From Hymenobacter convexus (GTDB taxonomy: Bacteria; Bacteroidota; Bacteroidia; Cytophagales; Hymenobacteraceae), in the NCBI RefSeq assembly GCF_030580955.1, contig NZ_JAUQON010000006.1, positions 62,001-126,000 of the forward strand: a DNA stretch of 64,000 nucleotides. The letters run 5' to 3'. Shown in pieces: positions 25,319 through 35,400 of this stretch. Numbering within the stretch: position 1 is the first letter of the stretch; every line of letters begins with the position of its first letter. Under the pieces are notes generated by a model. The model was not told the DNA's origin and searched no databases. It saw only the letters and a list, made by a program, of their open reading frames with translations. The translations under genes and the position numbers were made by a program.

Positions 25319-27211
25319 CTAGTCGGCCATTTCCTGCTCGTAGGGCAGGTTCGACGACTGCGTTTGCGAGAGCGGCACGTTTTGCGGAATGAAGTCCACA
25401 TCGGAGCCGGGCTTGCTGTAGTCGTATGGCCAGCGATAGACGGCGGGAATTTCGCCGGGCCAGTTGCCGTGGCCGGGCTCGATGGGCGTCGTCCATTCCA
25501 GCGTGGTCGAGTTCCAGGGGTTCTGGGTAGCACGACGGCCGCGGAAGATGCTGTAGAAGAAGTTGAAGATGAAGATGAACTGACCTAAGAAGGCAATGAT
25601 GGCTGCAATCGAGATGAATTTGTTCATGTCGGCGAATTGCGAGAAGGCATCAAAGCCAGTCCAGGCGTAGTAACGACGGGGGAAGCCGGCGATACCTACG
25701 TAGTGCATCGGCATGAACACAAGGTATACTCCAGCAAACGTCAGCCAGAAGTGGATGTATCCCAGCTTCTCGTCCATCATGCGACCAAACATCTTCGGGA
25801 ACCAGTGGTAAACACCGGCAAACAGACCGAAGAAGGCCGAACTACCCATTACCAAGTGGAAGTGAGCTACCACGAAGTAAGTGTTGTGCATCTGAATATC
25901 GAGGGTAGCATTGCCAAGGATAATGCCCGTTAGACCACCCGAGATGAACAGCGACACGAAGCCAATAGAAAACAGCATAGCGGCCGTGAAGCGGATATTG
26001 CCGCGCCACAGCGTGGCCAGCCAGTTGAACACCTTCACGCCCGAAGGCACAGCAATAATCAGCGTCAGGAACATGAATACCGAACCCAGGAAAGGGTTCA
26101 TGCCCGTCACGAACATGTGGTGAGCCCACACCACGAACGACAGTAGCGAAATGCCAATCAGCGAACCAATCATGGCACGGTAGCCGAAGATAGGCTTACG
26201 AGCATTGGTCGAGAGAACTTCCGATACCATGCCCATCGCAGGCATAATCACAATGTATACCTCGGGGTGACCCAGGAACCAGAACAAGTGCTGGAAGAGA
26301 ACTGGCGAACCGCCCTGGTTGCTCAACGCTTGACCAGCAATGTAGATATCCGACAGGAAGAACGAAGTACCAAACGAACGGTCGAACACCAGCAGCAATG
26401 CAGCCGAGAATAGTACCGGGAACGACAGAATGCCGAGGATAGCTGTCAGGAAGAAAGCCCAAATGGTGAGCGGCAGCTTGCTCATGCTCATGCCGCGGGT
26501 ACGCAGGTTGATAACCGTCGTCACGTAGTTAACACCGCCCAACAACTGCGACACGATGAAGAACACCATGCTCACCAGCCAGAGCGTCATGCCCATGCCG
26601 GAACCGGGAATAGCCTGCGGCAGAGCGCTCAGCGGCGGGTAGATTGTCCAGCCGGCAGCAGCCGGGCCCGTCTCAATAAACAGCGACGAGAACATAATCA
26701 CACTGGAAATAAAGAAGAACCAGTAAGACAGCATGTTCATAAAGCCGGATGCCATATCGCGGGCACCTACTTGCAGCGGAATCAGGAAGTTGGAGAACGT
26801 ACCCGACAGACCGGCAGTGAGCACGAAGAATACCATAATGGTGCCGTGCATCGTCACCAGCGCCAGATAGAACTCCGGGTTGAGTTTACCAGCCTGAATC
26901 CAATGGCCGAGGAAGGGCGTTAGCCATTGCATCGACCCTTCCGGCCAGCCCAGCTGCAAACGGAACAAGCTGGACAGCGTACCGCCCAAAATGGCCCAGA
27001 ACATGCCCGTAATCAGGAACTGCTTGGCAATTTGCTTGTGGTCCTGGCTGAACACGTACTTCCACAGCCAGTGCTGGTCGTGATGCTCGTGGTCGTGGTC
27101 GTCGTGCAACAGGTGGTCGCCGTGCTCAGTAGTTGGCACTGGGGCAGAGCCCACGCCGCCCGACGCTTGCACGCTGGCCGAAAAATTGGGTTTGGGTGTC
27201 AGGTCTGACAT
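25319..27211 (-). CDS. ctaD: Cytochrome c oxidase subunit I
   Basis: A 630-residue catalytic subunit with twelve predicted helices. Cofactor ligands are visible: H122 in TMHGTIMVF (heme a), H315 with E317 and cross-linking Y319 in GHPEVYIVIMP (CuB, proton entry), H364-H365 in WAHHMF (CuB), and H450 and H452 in VVAHFHLVMG (heme a3 and heme a). The Glu in HPEVY marks the A1 class. Residues 30-47 form a His/Asp-rich cytoplasmic tail, unusual for the subunit. The gene runs as a pair with ctaC (21 bases apart). Confidence 0.96.
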   Translation of the reverse strand: MSDLTPKPNFSASVQASGGVGSAPVPTTEHGDHLLHDDHDHEHHDQHWLWKYVFSQDHKQIAKQFLITGMFWAILGGTLSSLFRLQLGWPEGSMQWLTPFLGHWIQAGKLNPEFYLALVTMHGTIMVFFVLTAGLSGTFSNFLIPLQVGARDMASGFMNMLSYWFFFISSVIMFSSLFIETGPAAAGWTIYPPLSALPQAIPGSGMGMTLWLVSMVFFIVSQLLGGVNYVTTVINLRTRGMSMSKLPLTIWAFFLTAILGILSFPVLFSAALLLVFDRSFGTSFFLSDIYIAGQALSNQGGSPVLFQHLFWFLGHPEVYIVIMPAMGMVSEVLSTNARKPIFGYRAMIGSLIGISLLSFVVWAHHMFVTGMNPFLGSVFMFLTLIIAVPSGVKVFNWLATLWRGNIRFTAAMLFSIGFVSLFISGGLTGIILGNATLDIQMHNTYFVVAHFHLVMGSSAFFGLFAGVYHWFPKMFGRMMDEKLGYIHFWLTFAGVYLVFMPMHYVGIAGFPRRYYAWTGFDAFSQFADMNKFISIAAIIAFLGQFIFIFNFFYSIFRGRRATQNPWNSTTLEWTTPIEPGHGNWPGEIPAVYRWPYDYSKPGSDVDFIPQNVPLSQTQSSNLPYEQEMAD

Positions 27212-27232
27212 AGCAGGATACCGTTTGAGTAG

Positions 27233-28303
27233 TTAGTTCGAGGCGGCTAAGGGCATAGGCGCGGCCTCCACTTCGGGCTGCGCGACTACTGGATTAACCA
27301 ACGTTTTGGCTTTCTGTTTTAAAGCAGCCATCACCTCAGGGTTTTTGGCAGAGAAAGACTGTTGTGCGGCATACCAGTTCTGATAATCATCTGGTTCATC
27401 AACAATCACCGTCGCTTTCATAGCGAAGTGGCTGCCGCCGCACACCTGGTTGCAGGCCAATTCATAGTTGAACTTGGGATTGCCCAACTTAGCGCGCATC
27501 TCATCAGTCGAAATCGTAGGCGTAAACCAGAAACGCGTCGGCATACCGGGCACAGCATACATCTGCACGCGGAAGTGCGGCATGTACACAGCGTGCAAAA
27601 CGTCACGCGAACGAATCTTAATCAGTACCGGCACACCCTTCGGCACGTGGATTTCGTTGGTAGTAAAATCATCAAGGGCCGACTTATCGCTCAAGTCGAA
27701 ACCCCATTCGTTCACGGCATCAATCATGCGGTAGTTGATTACACCAAGTTTCATGTCCCGGCCAGGATAACGCACCAGCCAGTTGAACTGCTTGCCCATT
27801 ACTTCCACAACCACTGAGTTCTTCGGAGCCGGGCCGGTGATGCGAGTCCAGGCTTTCCAACCAGCGAAAATCAGCGCGGCCATTACGATTGCCGGAATCA
27901 CCGTCCAGATAACTTCAATCTTGTTGTTGTGCGCGAAGAAGTAAGCCCGACGGCCTTCTTTGTGCTGGTATTTGTAAGAATAAACAAACAGCAGCGTCTG
28001 GGTGATGGCGAAAGCTACGCCAATAACCGCCATGGTCGTCCAGAACATGCGCTCCATCTGGTGGCCGTGAATAGAGGCAATGGGCGGGTTCATCTTGTTG
28101 AAGTTTTCAACAAACGAATACGCGAACCATGCGCCACCAAAGACGAGGAAAACGAGCATCAGAATAGCGTTAACGCTATTGCTCATGCCGATGTCACGAG
28201 TGAACGTGCCCGAAAAAATGGAAGTCAGAATCTGCAAGCGGAACAGCAGGCCGAACACGACCAACAGCAACACCAACACCAGCAAAATGGTCAGAGCAGT
28301 CAT
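27233..28303 (-). CDS. ctaC: Cytochrome c oxidase subunit II (CuA)
   Basis: A 356-residue subunit with three hydrophobic helices (about 3-22, 45-63 and 88-108), a fourth near 132-148, and a periplasmic cupredoxin domain. CuA ligands are H237, C284, C288, H292 and M295 (motif CNQVCGGSHFAM); the backbone-ligand Glu is Gln, as seen in other Bacteroidota. There is no CxxCH, so no heme c domain is fused and electrons must come from a separate or ACIII-bound cytochrome. A Pro/Ala-rich tail ends the protein. Confidence 0.94.
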   Translation of the reverse strand: MTALTILLVLVLLLVVFGLLFRLQILTSIFSGTFTRDIGMSNSVNAILMLVFLVFGGAWFAYSFVENFNKMNPPIASIHGHQMERMFWTTMAVIGVAFAITQTLLFVYSYKYQHKEGRRAYFFAHNNKIEVIWTVIPAIVMAALIFAGWKAWTRITGPAPKNSVVVEVMGKQFNWLVRYPGRDMKLGVINYRMIDAVNEWGFDLSDKSALDDFTTNEIHVPKGVPVLIKIRSRDVLHAVYMPHFRVQMYAVPGMPTRFWFTPTISTDEMRAKLGNPKFNYELACNQVCGGSHFAMKATVIVDEPDDYQNWYAAQQSFSAKNPEVMAALKQKAKTLVNPVVAQPEVEAAPMPLAASN

Positions 28304-28324
28304 TGAGTTTTTTGTATTGTGTAC

Positions 28325-28376
28325 TCAGTATTGAGGATTGAGCGCAACGCCAGCTAGGCGGTTGCGTCGCAATACT
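28325..28376. repeat. Intercistronic inverted repeat (actF-ctaC gap)
   Basis: The 86-base gap contains AGTATTG (28327-28333) and its complement CAATACT (28370-28376), with inner near-complementary GCGCAACGCC and GGCGGTTGCG. The word TCAGTATTGAG at 28325-28335 recurs in inverse orientation in the actA-actB gap. An mRNA hairpin that separates the ACIII and oxidase cistrons is likely; there is no T-run. Confidence 0.6.
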
Positions 28377-28389
28377 TCCTACTATAAAC

Positions 28390-29715
28390 TTAGGTAGTAT
28401 GGTGAATGCTTTCGTCCAGGAAGGGGTGGTTTACCGGAACGAGCGAGGCCGAAGCCAGACGGCGCGTGAACAGAATCAGGAAAGTGCCTAAGAAAATAGC
28501 AGCAATGCCAATCTCAATCAAGAACCCATTCTCACCGCGCAAAGTTGCCGGCATGAACATCAAATAAAAGTCGGACCAGTGGCCTACCAGAATGGCGATG
28601 CAGACGATTTTCATGATAATCATCTGGCGTTTGGCATCCCGCGTCATTAACCCGAGGAAAGGGAAAACGAAGTTGATGATGATGTTGAAGAAGAACATGC
28701 CCGTGTAGCGGCCTTCATAGCCACCAAGGCGCTGGTTGTAGTACACCGCTTCTTCAGGCAGGTTGGCATACCAAATCAGCATGAACTGCGCAAACCATAC
28801 GTAGGTCCAGAAGATGCTAAAGCCGAACATCAGCTTGCCCAAATCGTGCAGGTGGTTGGAGGACAAAGCACGCAGGTAGCCAGCTTGTTTCAGGAAGATG
28901 GCCGTGAGGGCGATGGCAGCGATGCCCGACACCCACCACGAAGCGAAAACGTACCAGCCGAACATAGTGCTGAACCAGTGCGTGTCAACTGACATCACCC
29001 AGTCCCAAGCCGACATGGAGGAAGTCACGGCGTAAAGCACTAGGAAAAGAGCCGAAGCATTCACGCTCTTGTGGAACCATACCGTACCACCCAACTGGTC
29101 TTCGGCCAGTGACAACTGACGCAGTTTGTAGCTGAAAAAAGCCCAGATAGCGAGGTAAACAATCGTACGAATCAGATAGAAAGGCAGGTTGAGGAAACCG
29201 CTCTTGCCGGCGATGATGGCATCGTAACCGGGGTTCGGCTTGCCATTCACCATTTTGTCCATGATACCCTCGTGGGTCCAGTGGAAAATGTCGTGACGGC
29301 CGAGCAGGAATACGACCAGCATAATCACCGCACCGGGGATAATCCAAGCGCTTAGGGCTTCCGAGATACGCTTTACCATCACCGACCAGCCTGCGTAGGC
29401 TACGTAGTTGATGGCCATGAACACGGTACCGATGGTAGAAACGCCCAGGAAGAACACATTGCTATGCCAGAGGCTTACCAGAATACGCTTAACAAGCGTG
29501 GAGCTACCTTCCTCGTGCGCCGCAGCGGCGTGACCGCCAGCAGCATGCGCGGCAGCCGCGTGCTCTTCGGCACCCCAACCCATTACCTGAGCCAAGATAC
29601 CGAGAATGAGTACCAGCACGCCGGCGGCGATGATGGCAAAGAATGTTTTACGGGCGCCATCCGTAACGACGAGCTGTTCAGCCGTGGCGCTTTCGTGGTG
29701 CGTCAGAGTTGCCAT
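28390..29715 (-). CDS. actF: ACIII subunit ActF (quinol:cytochrome c oxidoreductase)
   Basis: A 441-residue membrane protein with around ten helices. It is one of the integral membrane subunits of Alternative Complex III, distantly related to the NrfD-like subunit ActC. Its order after actE and before ctaC matches known clusters. An Ala/His/Glu-rich loop (EEHAAAAHAAGGHAAAAHEE) follows the first helix at about 50-70. The C-terminus is cytoplasmic and short. Confidence 0.9.
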   Translation of the reverse strand: MATLTHHESATAEQLVVTDGARKTFFAIIAAGVLVLILGILAQVMGWGAEEHAAAAHAAGGHAAAAHEEGSSTLVKRILVSLWHSNVFFLGVSTIGTVFMAINYVAYAGWSVMVKRISEALSAWIIPGAVIMLVVFLLGRHDIFHWTHEGIMDKMVNGKPNPGYDAIIAGKSGFLNLPFYLIRTIVYLAIWAFFSYKLRQLSLAEDQLGGTVWFHKSVNASALFLVLYAVTSSMSAWDWVMSVDTHWFSTMFGWYVFASWWVSGIAAIALTAIFLKQAGYLRALSSNHLHDLGKLMFGFSIFWTYVWFAQFMLIWYANLPEEAVYYNQRLGGYEGRYTGMFFFNIIINFVFPFLGLMTRDAKRQMIIMKIVCIAILVGHWSDFYLMFMPATLRGENGFLIEIGIAAIFLGTFLILFTRRLASASLVPVNHPFLDESIHHTT

Positions 29716-29721
29716 AGTGCG

Positions 29722-30471
29722 TTAGTTGGCGGTGCCGTTAGTTGCTTTGGTTTTGCCTTCGCCCGGGGTTGCCGCACCGGTGCCGGCCTGGGCCTGCCCT
29801 ACCGGTGCTGTGTTGGCGGCGTCGCGGGTTTCAGTGGAATCGCTGGTGACAGTGCTGGTCGGGCCTTTGGCCACCAGTTTGCTTAGCGCATCGGGGCCTT
29901 CACCACGCTGCAACACCCGCACGTACATGGCGATTTTCCAACGTTCCTCAGGATTCACAATCGAGCCGTGTGGCATCATGCGGTTACGGCCCCACTGGAT
30001 GACGTGGTAGATGTGGCCATCATTCATCGTCTTGTAAGCACCGGTTGAGTAGTTCGGTACGCCTTTAAATTTGGCACCAACTAGACCTTGACCATCGCCT
30101 TGCTCACCGTGACAGTGTGAGCAAATACGCGTGTACAACACTTTGCCCTCTTCCAGATTGGCTTTGGTGTAAGCATACGGATTGTGGAGCATACGCTCGG
30201 CCATGCGCACACTATCCTTTGGTATGTGGTCGAAGTAGTTCAGCTTACCGCGCGGGATGGTGCCGTTGGCAGGCGTGCGCTCGTTGATGCCAAACGAGTT
30301 GATGGTGTTGAAGCTGGTTTGGCGCAGAGGCTCGTACGGGATAGACTCGTACATCTCCGGGGCGTACTCCACGCCAGGGTCGTTTCCATCGTGGGTGCAG
30401 GCCGTCGTGGCCAGTCCCAGGGACAGCAGCAGCGCCGAAACGCGCAGGCTCAGGGTCAGCGGATGCGTCAT
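29722..30471 (-). CDS. actE: ACIII subunit ActE, monoheme cytochrome c lipoprotein
   Basis: A 249-residue lipoprotein: signal peptide with lipobox ending at C25 (LATTAC), then a class I cytochrome c domain with heme motif CSHCH (C117, C120, H121) and Met ligand candidates in RNRMMPHGSIV. ActE is a periplasmic monoheme subunit that can pass electrons from ACIII to the oxidase. The last 55 or so residues are Thr/Ala/Gly-rich and probably disordered. The ATG overlaps the actD stop by one base. Confidence 0.92.
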   Translation of the reverse strand: MTHPLTLSLRVSALLLSLGLATTACTHDGNDPGVEYAPEMYESIPYEPLRQTSFNTINSFGINERTPANGTIPRGKLNYFDHIPKDSVRMAERMLHNPYAYTKANLEEGKVLYTRICSHCHGEQGDGQGLVGAKFKGVPNYSTGAYKTMNDGHIYHVIQWGRNRMMPHGSIVNPEERWKIAMYVRVLQRGEGPDALSKLVAKGPTSTVTSDSTETRDAANTAPVGQAQAGTGAATPGEGKTKATNGTAN

Positions 30472-30998
30472 TAGTTATTGGTCATTTCTTTTTGGTTGAC
30501 TTCCGAAGCGCCGTTGTCGCGTAGCAGTTGAGTCAGCCGAGAAAACTGCGAACCGGTTTCATCCAGCTCGATGGCCATTACGAACTTGTCGTCGGTGGCA
30601 CGCACATCCATTACCGGCACCTTGAAGCGCGGGTATAGACCAGTAATCGTGAAGAAGGTAAGGGCCATGCCGTGGCAAGTGAAGAACACCGTCAATTCGA
30701 AGGCAACCGGCACGAAGGCGGGCAGACCAATGTGCGGCTTGCCACCGATAATCATCGGCCAATCGAAACCCAGCATATAAATCTGCATCCACAGCGCGAA
30801 CGACAAACCCGTCAGGCCAAAGAAGAAGGCGGCAATGGGCAGGCGCGAGCGTTCGATACCGAGGGCATCGTCGATGCCGTGCACCGGGTAAGGTGAAAAC
30901 ACGTCGTAGATTTTCACTCCCGCCGCGCGCACGTTCTCGACGGCGTGCAGCAGCACATCTTCGTCCTCGAAGATGCCGAGGGCATATTGCTTAGTCAT
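30471..30998 (-). CDS. actD: ACIII subunit ActD (DUF3341)
   Basis: A 175-residue protein of family DUF3341. A soluble N-terminal part (FEDEDVLLHAVENVRAAG ... DVFSPYPVHGIDDAL) is followed by a helical hairpin of two membrane segments (about 55-75 and 95-120) and a soluble end. In the solved ACIII structures ActD is a cofactor-free membrane subunit. It overlaps actC by 8 bases and actE by one base, so translation is coupled. Confidence 0.92.
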   Translation of the reverse strand: MTKQYALGIFEDEDVLLHAVENVRAAGVKIYDVFSPYPVHGIDDALGIERSRLPIAAFFFGLTGLSFALWMQIYMLGFDWPMIIGGKPHIGLPAFVPVAFELTVFFTCHGMALTFFTITGLYPRFKVPVMDVRATDDKFVMAIELDETGSQFSRLTQLLRDNGASEVNQKEMTNN

Positions 30999-32445
30999 GC
31001 TGGTTGTAGGTTACAGGTGCCGAAGCCGGTGCCCCGTGGGTGGCAGGATGGTGAGCGTGTGCAGCGTGGGCCTTGGGATTGTATGTCGGGCCGTTGTCGC
31101 CGGTGTACTTAAGGATGGTTTTCACCTCGGCCATGTTAATCACGGGGAAGAACTTGGCGAAGAGCAGGAACAGCGTGAAGAACAGACCGAGCGTACCCAC
31201 GTACAGGCCGATGTCGATAATCGAGGGCGAGAACATGGCCCAGCTCGACGGCAGGTAGTCGCGGTGCAGCGAGGTCACGATGATTACGAAGCGCTCGAAC
31301 CACATGCCGATGTTCACAATGATGGACAGGATGAACGTGAGCGGAATGCTGTAGCGTACGCGGCGGAACCACACCAGCTGCGGCGTAATCACGTTGCAGG
31401 TCATCATCGAAGCGTAAGCCCACCAGTACGGACCGGTAGCGCGGTTGATGAAGGCGTACTGCTCAAACTCCACCTGCGAGTACCAGGCAATGAAGAACTC
31501 CGTGATGTAAGCCACGCCTACAATGGAGCCGGTCACCATCATGATTTTGTTCATCAGCGCGATATGCTCCAGCGTGATGTAATCTTCGAGACGGAACACC
31601 ACGCGGGTAATCAGCATCAGGGTAAGCACCATGGCGAAACCCGAGAAGATAGCACCAGCCACAAAGTAGGGCGGGAAGATGGTGGTGTGCCAGCCCGGTA
31701 CTACCGACGTTGCAAAGTCCATCGATACAATTGTGTGTACCGAGAGTACCAGCGGAGTCGAAACACCGGCCAGAATCAGCGAAACCGTTTCGTAGCGCGA
31801 CCAAGCCTTTGCCGAACCTTTCCAGCCGAAGCTCAGCATGGAGTAGCTGAACTTGGCGATGGGGCCTTTGGCGCGGTCACGAATCGAAGCGAAGTCGGGA
31901 ATCAGACCGATGTACCAGAACACCAGCGACACAGTGAAGTAGGTCGAGATGGCGAACACGTCCCACAACAGGGGCGAGTTGAAGTTAGCCCAGAGCGAAC
32001 CCAGCGTGTTCTGGAACGGGAAAACGTAGAATGCCAACCAAGGACGGCCCATGTGCAACACCGGGAACATGGCAGCGCAGATTACGGCGAAGATGGTCAT
32101 GGCCTCAGCCGCGCGGTTGATGGAGCTGCGCCATTTCTGACGGAACAGCAGCAATACCGCCGAAATCAGGGTACCGGCGTGGCCGATACCTACCCACCAC
32201 ACGAAGTTGGTGATGTCCCAGGCCCAGTTCACGGTTTTGTTCAGGCCCCACTCGCCGATGCCGTACCATACAGTGCGGTATACCGAGTAGAAGAAAACGC
32301 CCAGGAAAAACAGGGCCACGCTCAGGGCGGCCATCCAGCGCAGGTTGGGCTTGGCCTCTACCTGGTAGCAGATGTCCTGCGTTACGTCGTGTAACGTCTT
32401 ACCGCCAGTGACGAGCGGCTCGCGTAAGGATGATACGTGCTGCAT
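30991..32445 (-). CDS. actC: ACIII subunit ActC (NrfD-like quinol-binding)
   Basis: A 484-residue integral membrane protein of the NrfD/PsrC family with about ten helices. It forms the quinol-oxidising membrane module of ACIII. Visible family stretches are WAWDITNFVWWVGIGHAGT near the N-terminus and FATSVVPGWHTTIFPPYFVAGA (in two parts) in the middle. A His-rich tail (AHAAHAHHPATHG) ends the protein. It starts 12 bases after actB. Confidence 0.94.
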   Translation of the reverse strand: MQHVSSLREPLVTGGKTLHDVTQDICYQVEAKPNLRWMAALSVALFFLGVFFYSVYRTVWYGIGEWGLNKTVNWAWDITNFVWWVGIGHAGTLISAVLLLFRQKWRSSINRAAEAMTIFAVICAAMFPVLHMGRPWLAFYVFPFQNTLGSLWANFNSPLLWDVFAISTYFTVSLVFWYIGLIPDFASIRDRAKGPIAKFSYSMLSFGWKGSAKAWSRYETVSLILAGVSTPLVLSVHTIVSMDFATSVVPGWHTTIFPPYFVAGAIFSGFAMVLTLMLITRVVFRLEDYITLEHIALMNKIMMVTGSIVGVAYITEFFIAWYSQVEFEQYAFINRATGPYWWAYASMMTCNVITPQLVWFRRVRYSIPLTFILSIIVNIGMWFERFVIIVTSLHRDYLPSSWAMFSPSIIDIGLYVGTLGLFFTLFLLFAKFFPVINMAEVKTILKYTGDNGPTYNPKAHAAHAHHPATHGAPASAPVTYNQHD

Positions 32446-32457
32446 ATATGGTAAGTA

Positions 32458-35400
32458 TTAAGCGTTTTCTTCTTTAGCAAAGAACTCCGATTCGGCGTTA
32501 CGAATCTTCGTCAGGTAGGTCACGTTCGGCTGCACGTTGATGGAGTCGAGCGAGTGGAAGGCGCGCTCGCCGTCCTCGCGGCGGAGCAACTGGCTGATGC
32601 GGCTCTTGGGGTCCTTCATGTCACCGAACACGATGGCTTCGGTGGGGCACGACTGAGCGCAAGCCGTTACAATCTCACCATCCACCGGGCGGCGCTTCTG
32701 TTTCTTGGCTTCGAGTTTGCCGAGCTGGATGCGCTGCACGCAGAACGAGCATTTCTCCATCACACCACGGGCCCGTACGGTTACGTCCGGGTTCAGCACC
32801 ATGCGGCCGAGGTCGGTGAACATGTGGCCGTTCACGATTTCGAACTTCTCGTTCGAGTAGTACGAGAACCAGTTGAAACGACGCACTTTATAGGGGCAGT
32901 TGTTGGCGCAGTAGCGCGTGCCGATGCAACGGTTGTAGGTCATCTGGTTGAGACCTTCCGAACTGTGCGTGGTAGCCAGTACCGGGCACACCGTTTCGCA
33001 GGGCGCGTGGTTGCACTGCTGGCACATCATCGGCTGGTGAATCACCTGCGGGTTTTCCGAAGGGTCCTCCATGGCGGCGTAGGTAGCCACCTTACCTTTG
33101 GTATCGAACGAATCTTTGTGCGTATCCGAGCTATAGTAGCGGTCGATACGCATCCAGTGCATTTCGCGGCGGTTAATCACCTGCTGCTTGCCCACCACGG
33201 CGGTGTTGTTCTCGGTCTGGCATCCAATCACGCACGAGCCGCAGCCGATGCACGAGTTGAGGTCGATGGCCATTCCCCAGTGGTGGTTGTTGTACTGGTA
33301 GTCCTGCCACAGCGAAACCTTATTCGGAGCTTCCAAGCCATCGGGCGTGGAAATCTTCTCGTACTCGGTTACTTCTTTCGGGTTTTTGATGTAGTTCGCC
33401 AGCGAATTCTCCTGTACGACCGGCTTGCGGTCCATCAGGGTCTGGTGCGTCTGGGTCTGGGCAATGGGCGAAGTGGCTTCGGTTTTAGCCAGCGTCACGG
33501 TGTTCATGTACTGAATACCGTTGGCCGTCATCGCCAGCGGCGCGGCGTTCTCCCCTACTTTATCGCCAGCCTTACCAGCGGCGGTACGGCCGTAGCCGAG
33601 CGCAATGCTCACCGTGCCGTTGGTCTGGCCGGGCTGAATCAGCACGGGCAATTCCACGCTGTAGCCGTTGGCGCTCACTTTCAGCACGTCGCCCTGCTCC
33701 CACTTCTGCTCGATAGCCATCTTACGCGGTACAGCCACGTAGTTGCCCCAAGTAGCTTTCGAAATTGGGTCGGGCAGTTCCTGCAGGAAGGGGTTGTTGG
33801 CTTCGCTACCATTTGCGCTCAAACCTACTTTCTCGTACAGCGCCAGTTCGATACCGGTCGGCTTGGCAGCACCGCTGATTTGAGCGGCGGCGGCAGCCGG
33901 GCTCAAAGCGGCCGTAGCGGGAGCCTGAGCGGCGGGCAGCGCGGTGCCCATCATTACGCCATCGTGCACGGCCTTATCCCAGGCGGCGTCCGTCGGGGTG
34001 ATGCCGCGCCAGTTGGCCCGCAGGTATTTGTAGTAAGTCGTGTTGTTGCCAGCCCATTTCAGCAAGCTCTCCTGCGCCTGGCGCGTAGTGAAGAGCGGCG
34101 TGATAACCGGTTGGGCCAAGCTGAGGTAGCCGGCTTTAGGCTCAAAGTCGTTCCACGATTCCAACCAGTGGTTGTCGGGAGCAGCATATTGGCAGAGGCT
34201 GCCGGTTTCGTCCAGACGGTCATTGAGCGAAATGGTCAGCGGCACTTTGGCAATGCCCGACTTCACTTTCGTGCCCAGCGGGTGGTTGAACACCGGGTTC
34301 GCGTTGTAGAAAATCACGGCGCCAACGGTGCCGTTGTTCATATCGTTTACCAGCGCAGCCATACGGGCGTCGTCGCCCTGGCGCAGGTTGCTGGCGGCGG
34401 CACCGATGGTAGTGCCCGCGTTGCCCAGCGTTTGGTTGATAGCGGTAACCAGCGTCTGCACGGCCGGGTCGTTCGAGCCCGACACCACAAGACCAGTGCT
34501 GCCGGCAGCTTTCAGCTCAGCGGCAGCCATGCCTACTTTGGTTTTCGTGTCGCCGCCGCCGTTTACCACAGCGTTATACAGCGCCAGTGCGGTAGCTCCC
34601 ATCTCCGAAGGCTTCACCGGCACGCGCACATCGGCGTTGGAGCCGGTGAGCGACATGGTAGTTTCGAACTGGAAGTGGCGCGACATCGTGCGCTTGGCTG
34701 AGCTTACCTTACGGTTCACCACGTATTGCTTGGCGTACTCAACCGGCGAAATCCAGGTACCAAGGAAGTCGGCGCCGAGGCTTACGATGACGGTGGCTTT
34801 GCTGAAGTCGTAGCCGGGCACTACACCGCCGTTGGCCTGCAGCAGGCCGCTGGCCGACTGCGCGTCATACATCACGTGCGTGGTGTTGGGGTAGCGGCTG
34901 GCGAATTCGGCAATGGCCTTCTTCGTGCTGGGGCTGATGATGGTGGGCGACACGATGGCAATGCGGCCCGTGGTGCCCGCCAGTTTCGTGCGGATTTCCT
35001 GGTCAACCTGCTTCACCTCGGCCTTCTGGCCTTTAATGGCAAAATGCTGCAGGCGGCCACCGTCATAAAGGCTCAGCACGGCGGCCTGGCCGCGGGCCGA
35101 CAAGCCGCCTTTGGTGATGGGCGACTCGGGGTTGCCTTCCAGCTTAATCGGCCGGCCTTCGCGGGACTTTACCAATACGGCGTTGTAGTCCGAGCCGGTG
35201 AAGTAGGTGGAAGCGTAGAAGTTGGAAATGAGCGGGTCAATTTCCTCGGGCTTGTTCAGATACGGAATGGCCTTAATAACCGGCGTTTCGCACGAAGCAA
35301 GCACGGCGGCGCCTACGCCGAAGCCCATGAGTTTGAGGAAGTCGCGGCGGGGAGCCGAGGTATCGTCCTTGCTCTCATGGCTTTCCTTCACCGGCATGAA

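Noticed and set aside
27437..27465. CuA motif CNQVC with Gln in place of Glu
   Set aside because: The Glu acts through its backbone carbonyl, and Gln here is usual in Bacteroidota, so this is not a defect.
32554..34701. 715-residue open frame antisense to actB
   Set aside because: It lies wholly within the conserved ActB gene and has no recognisable domain or signal.
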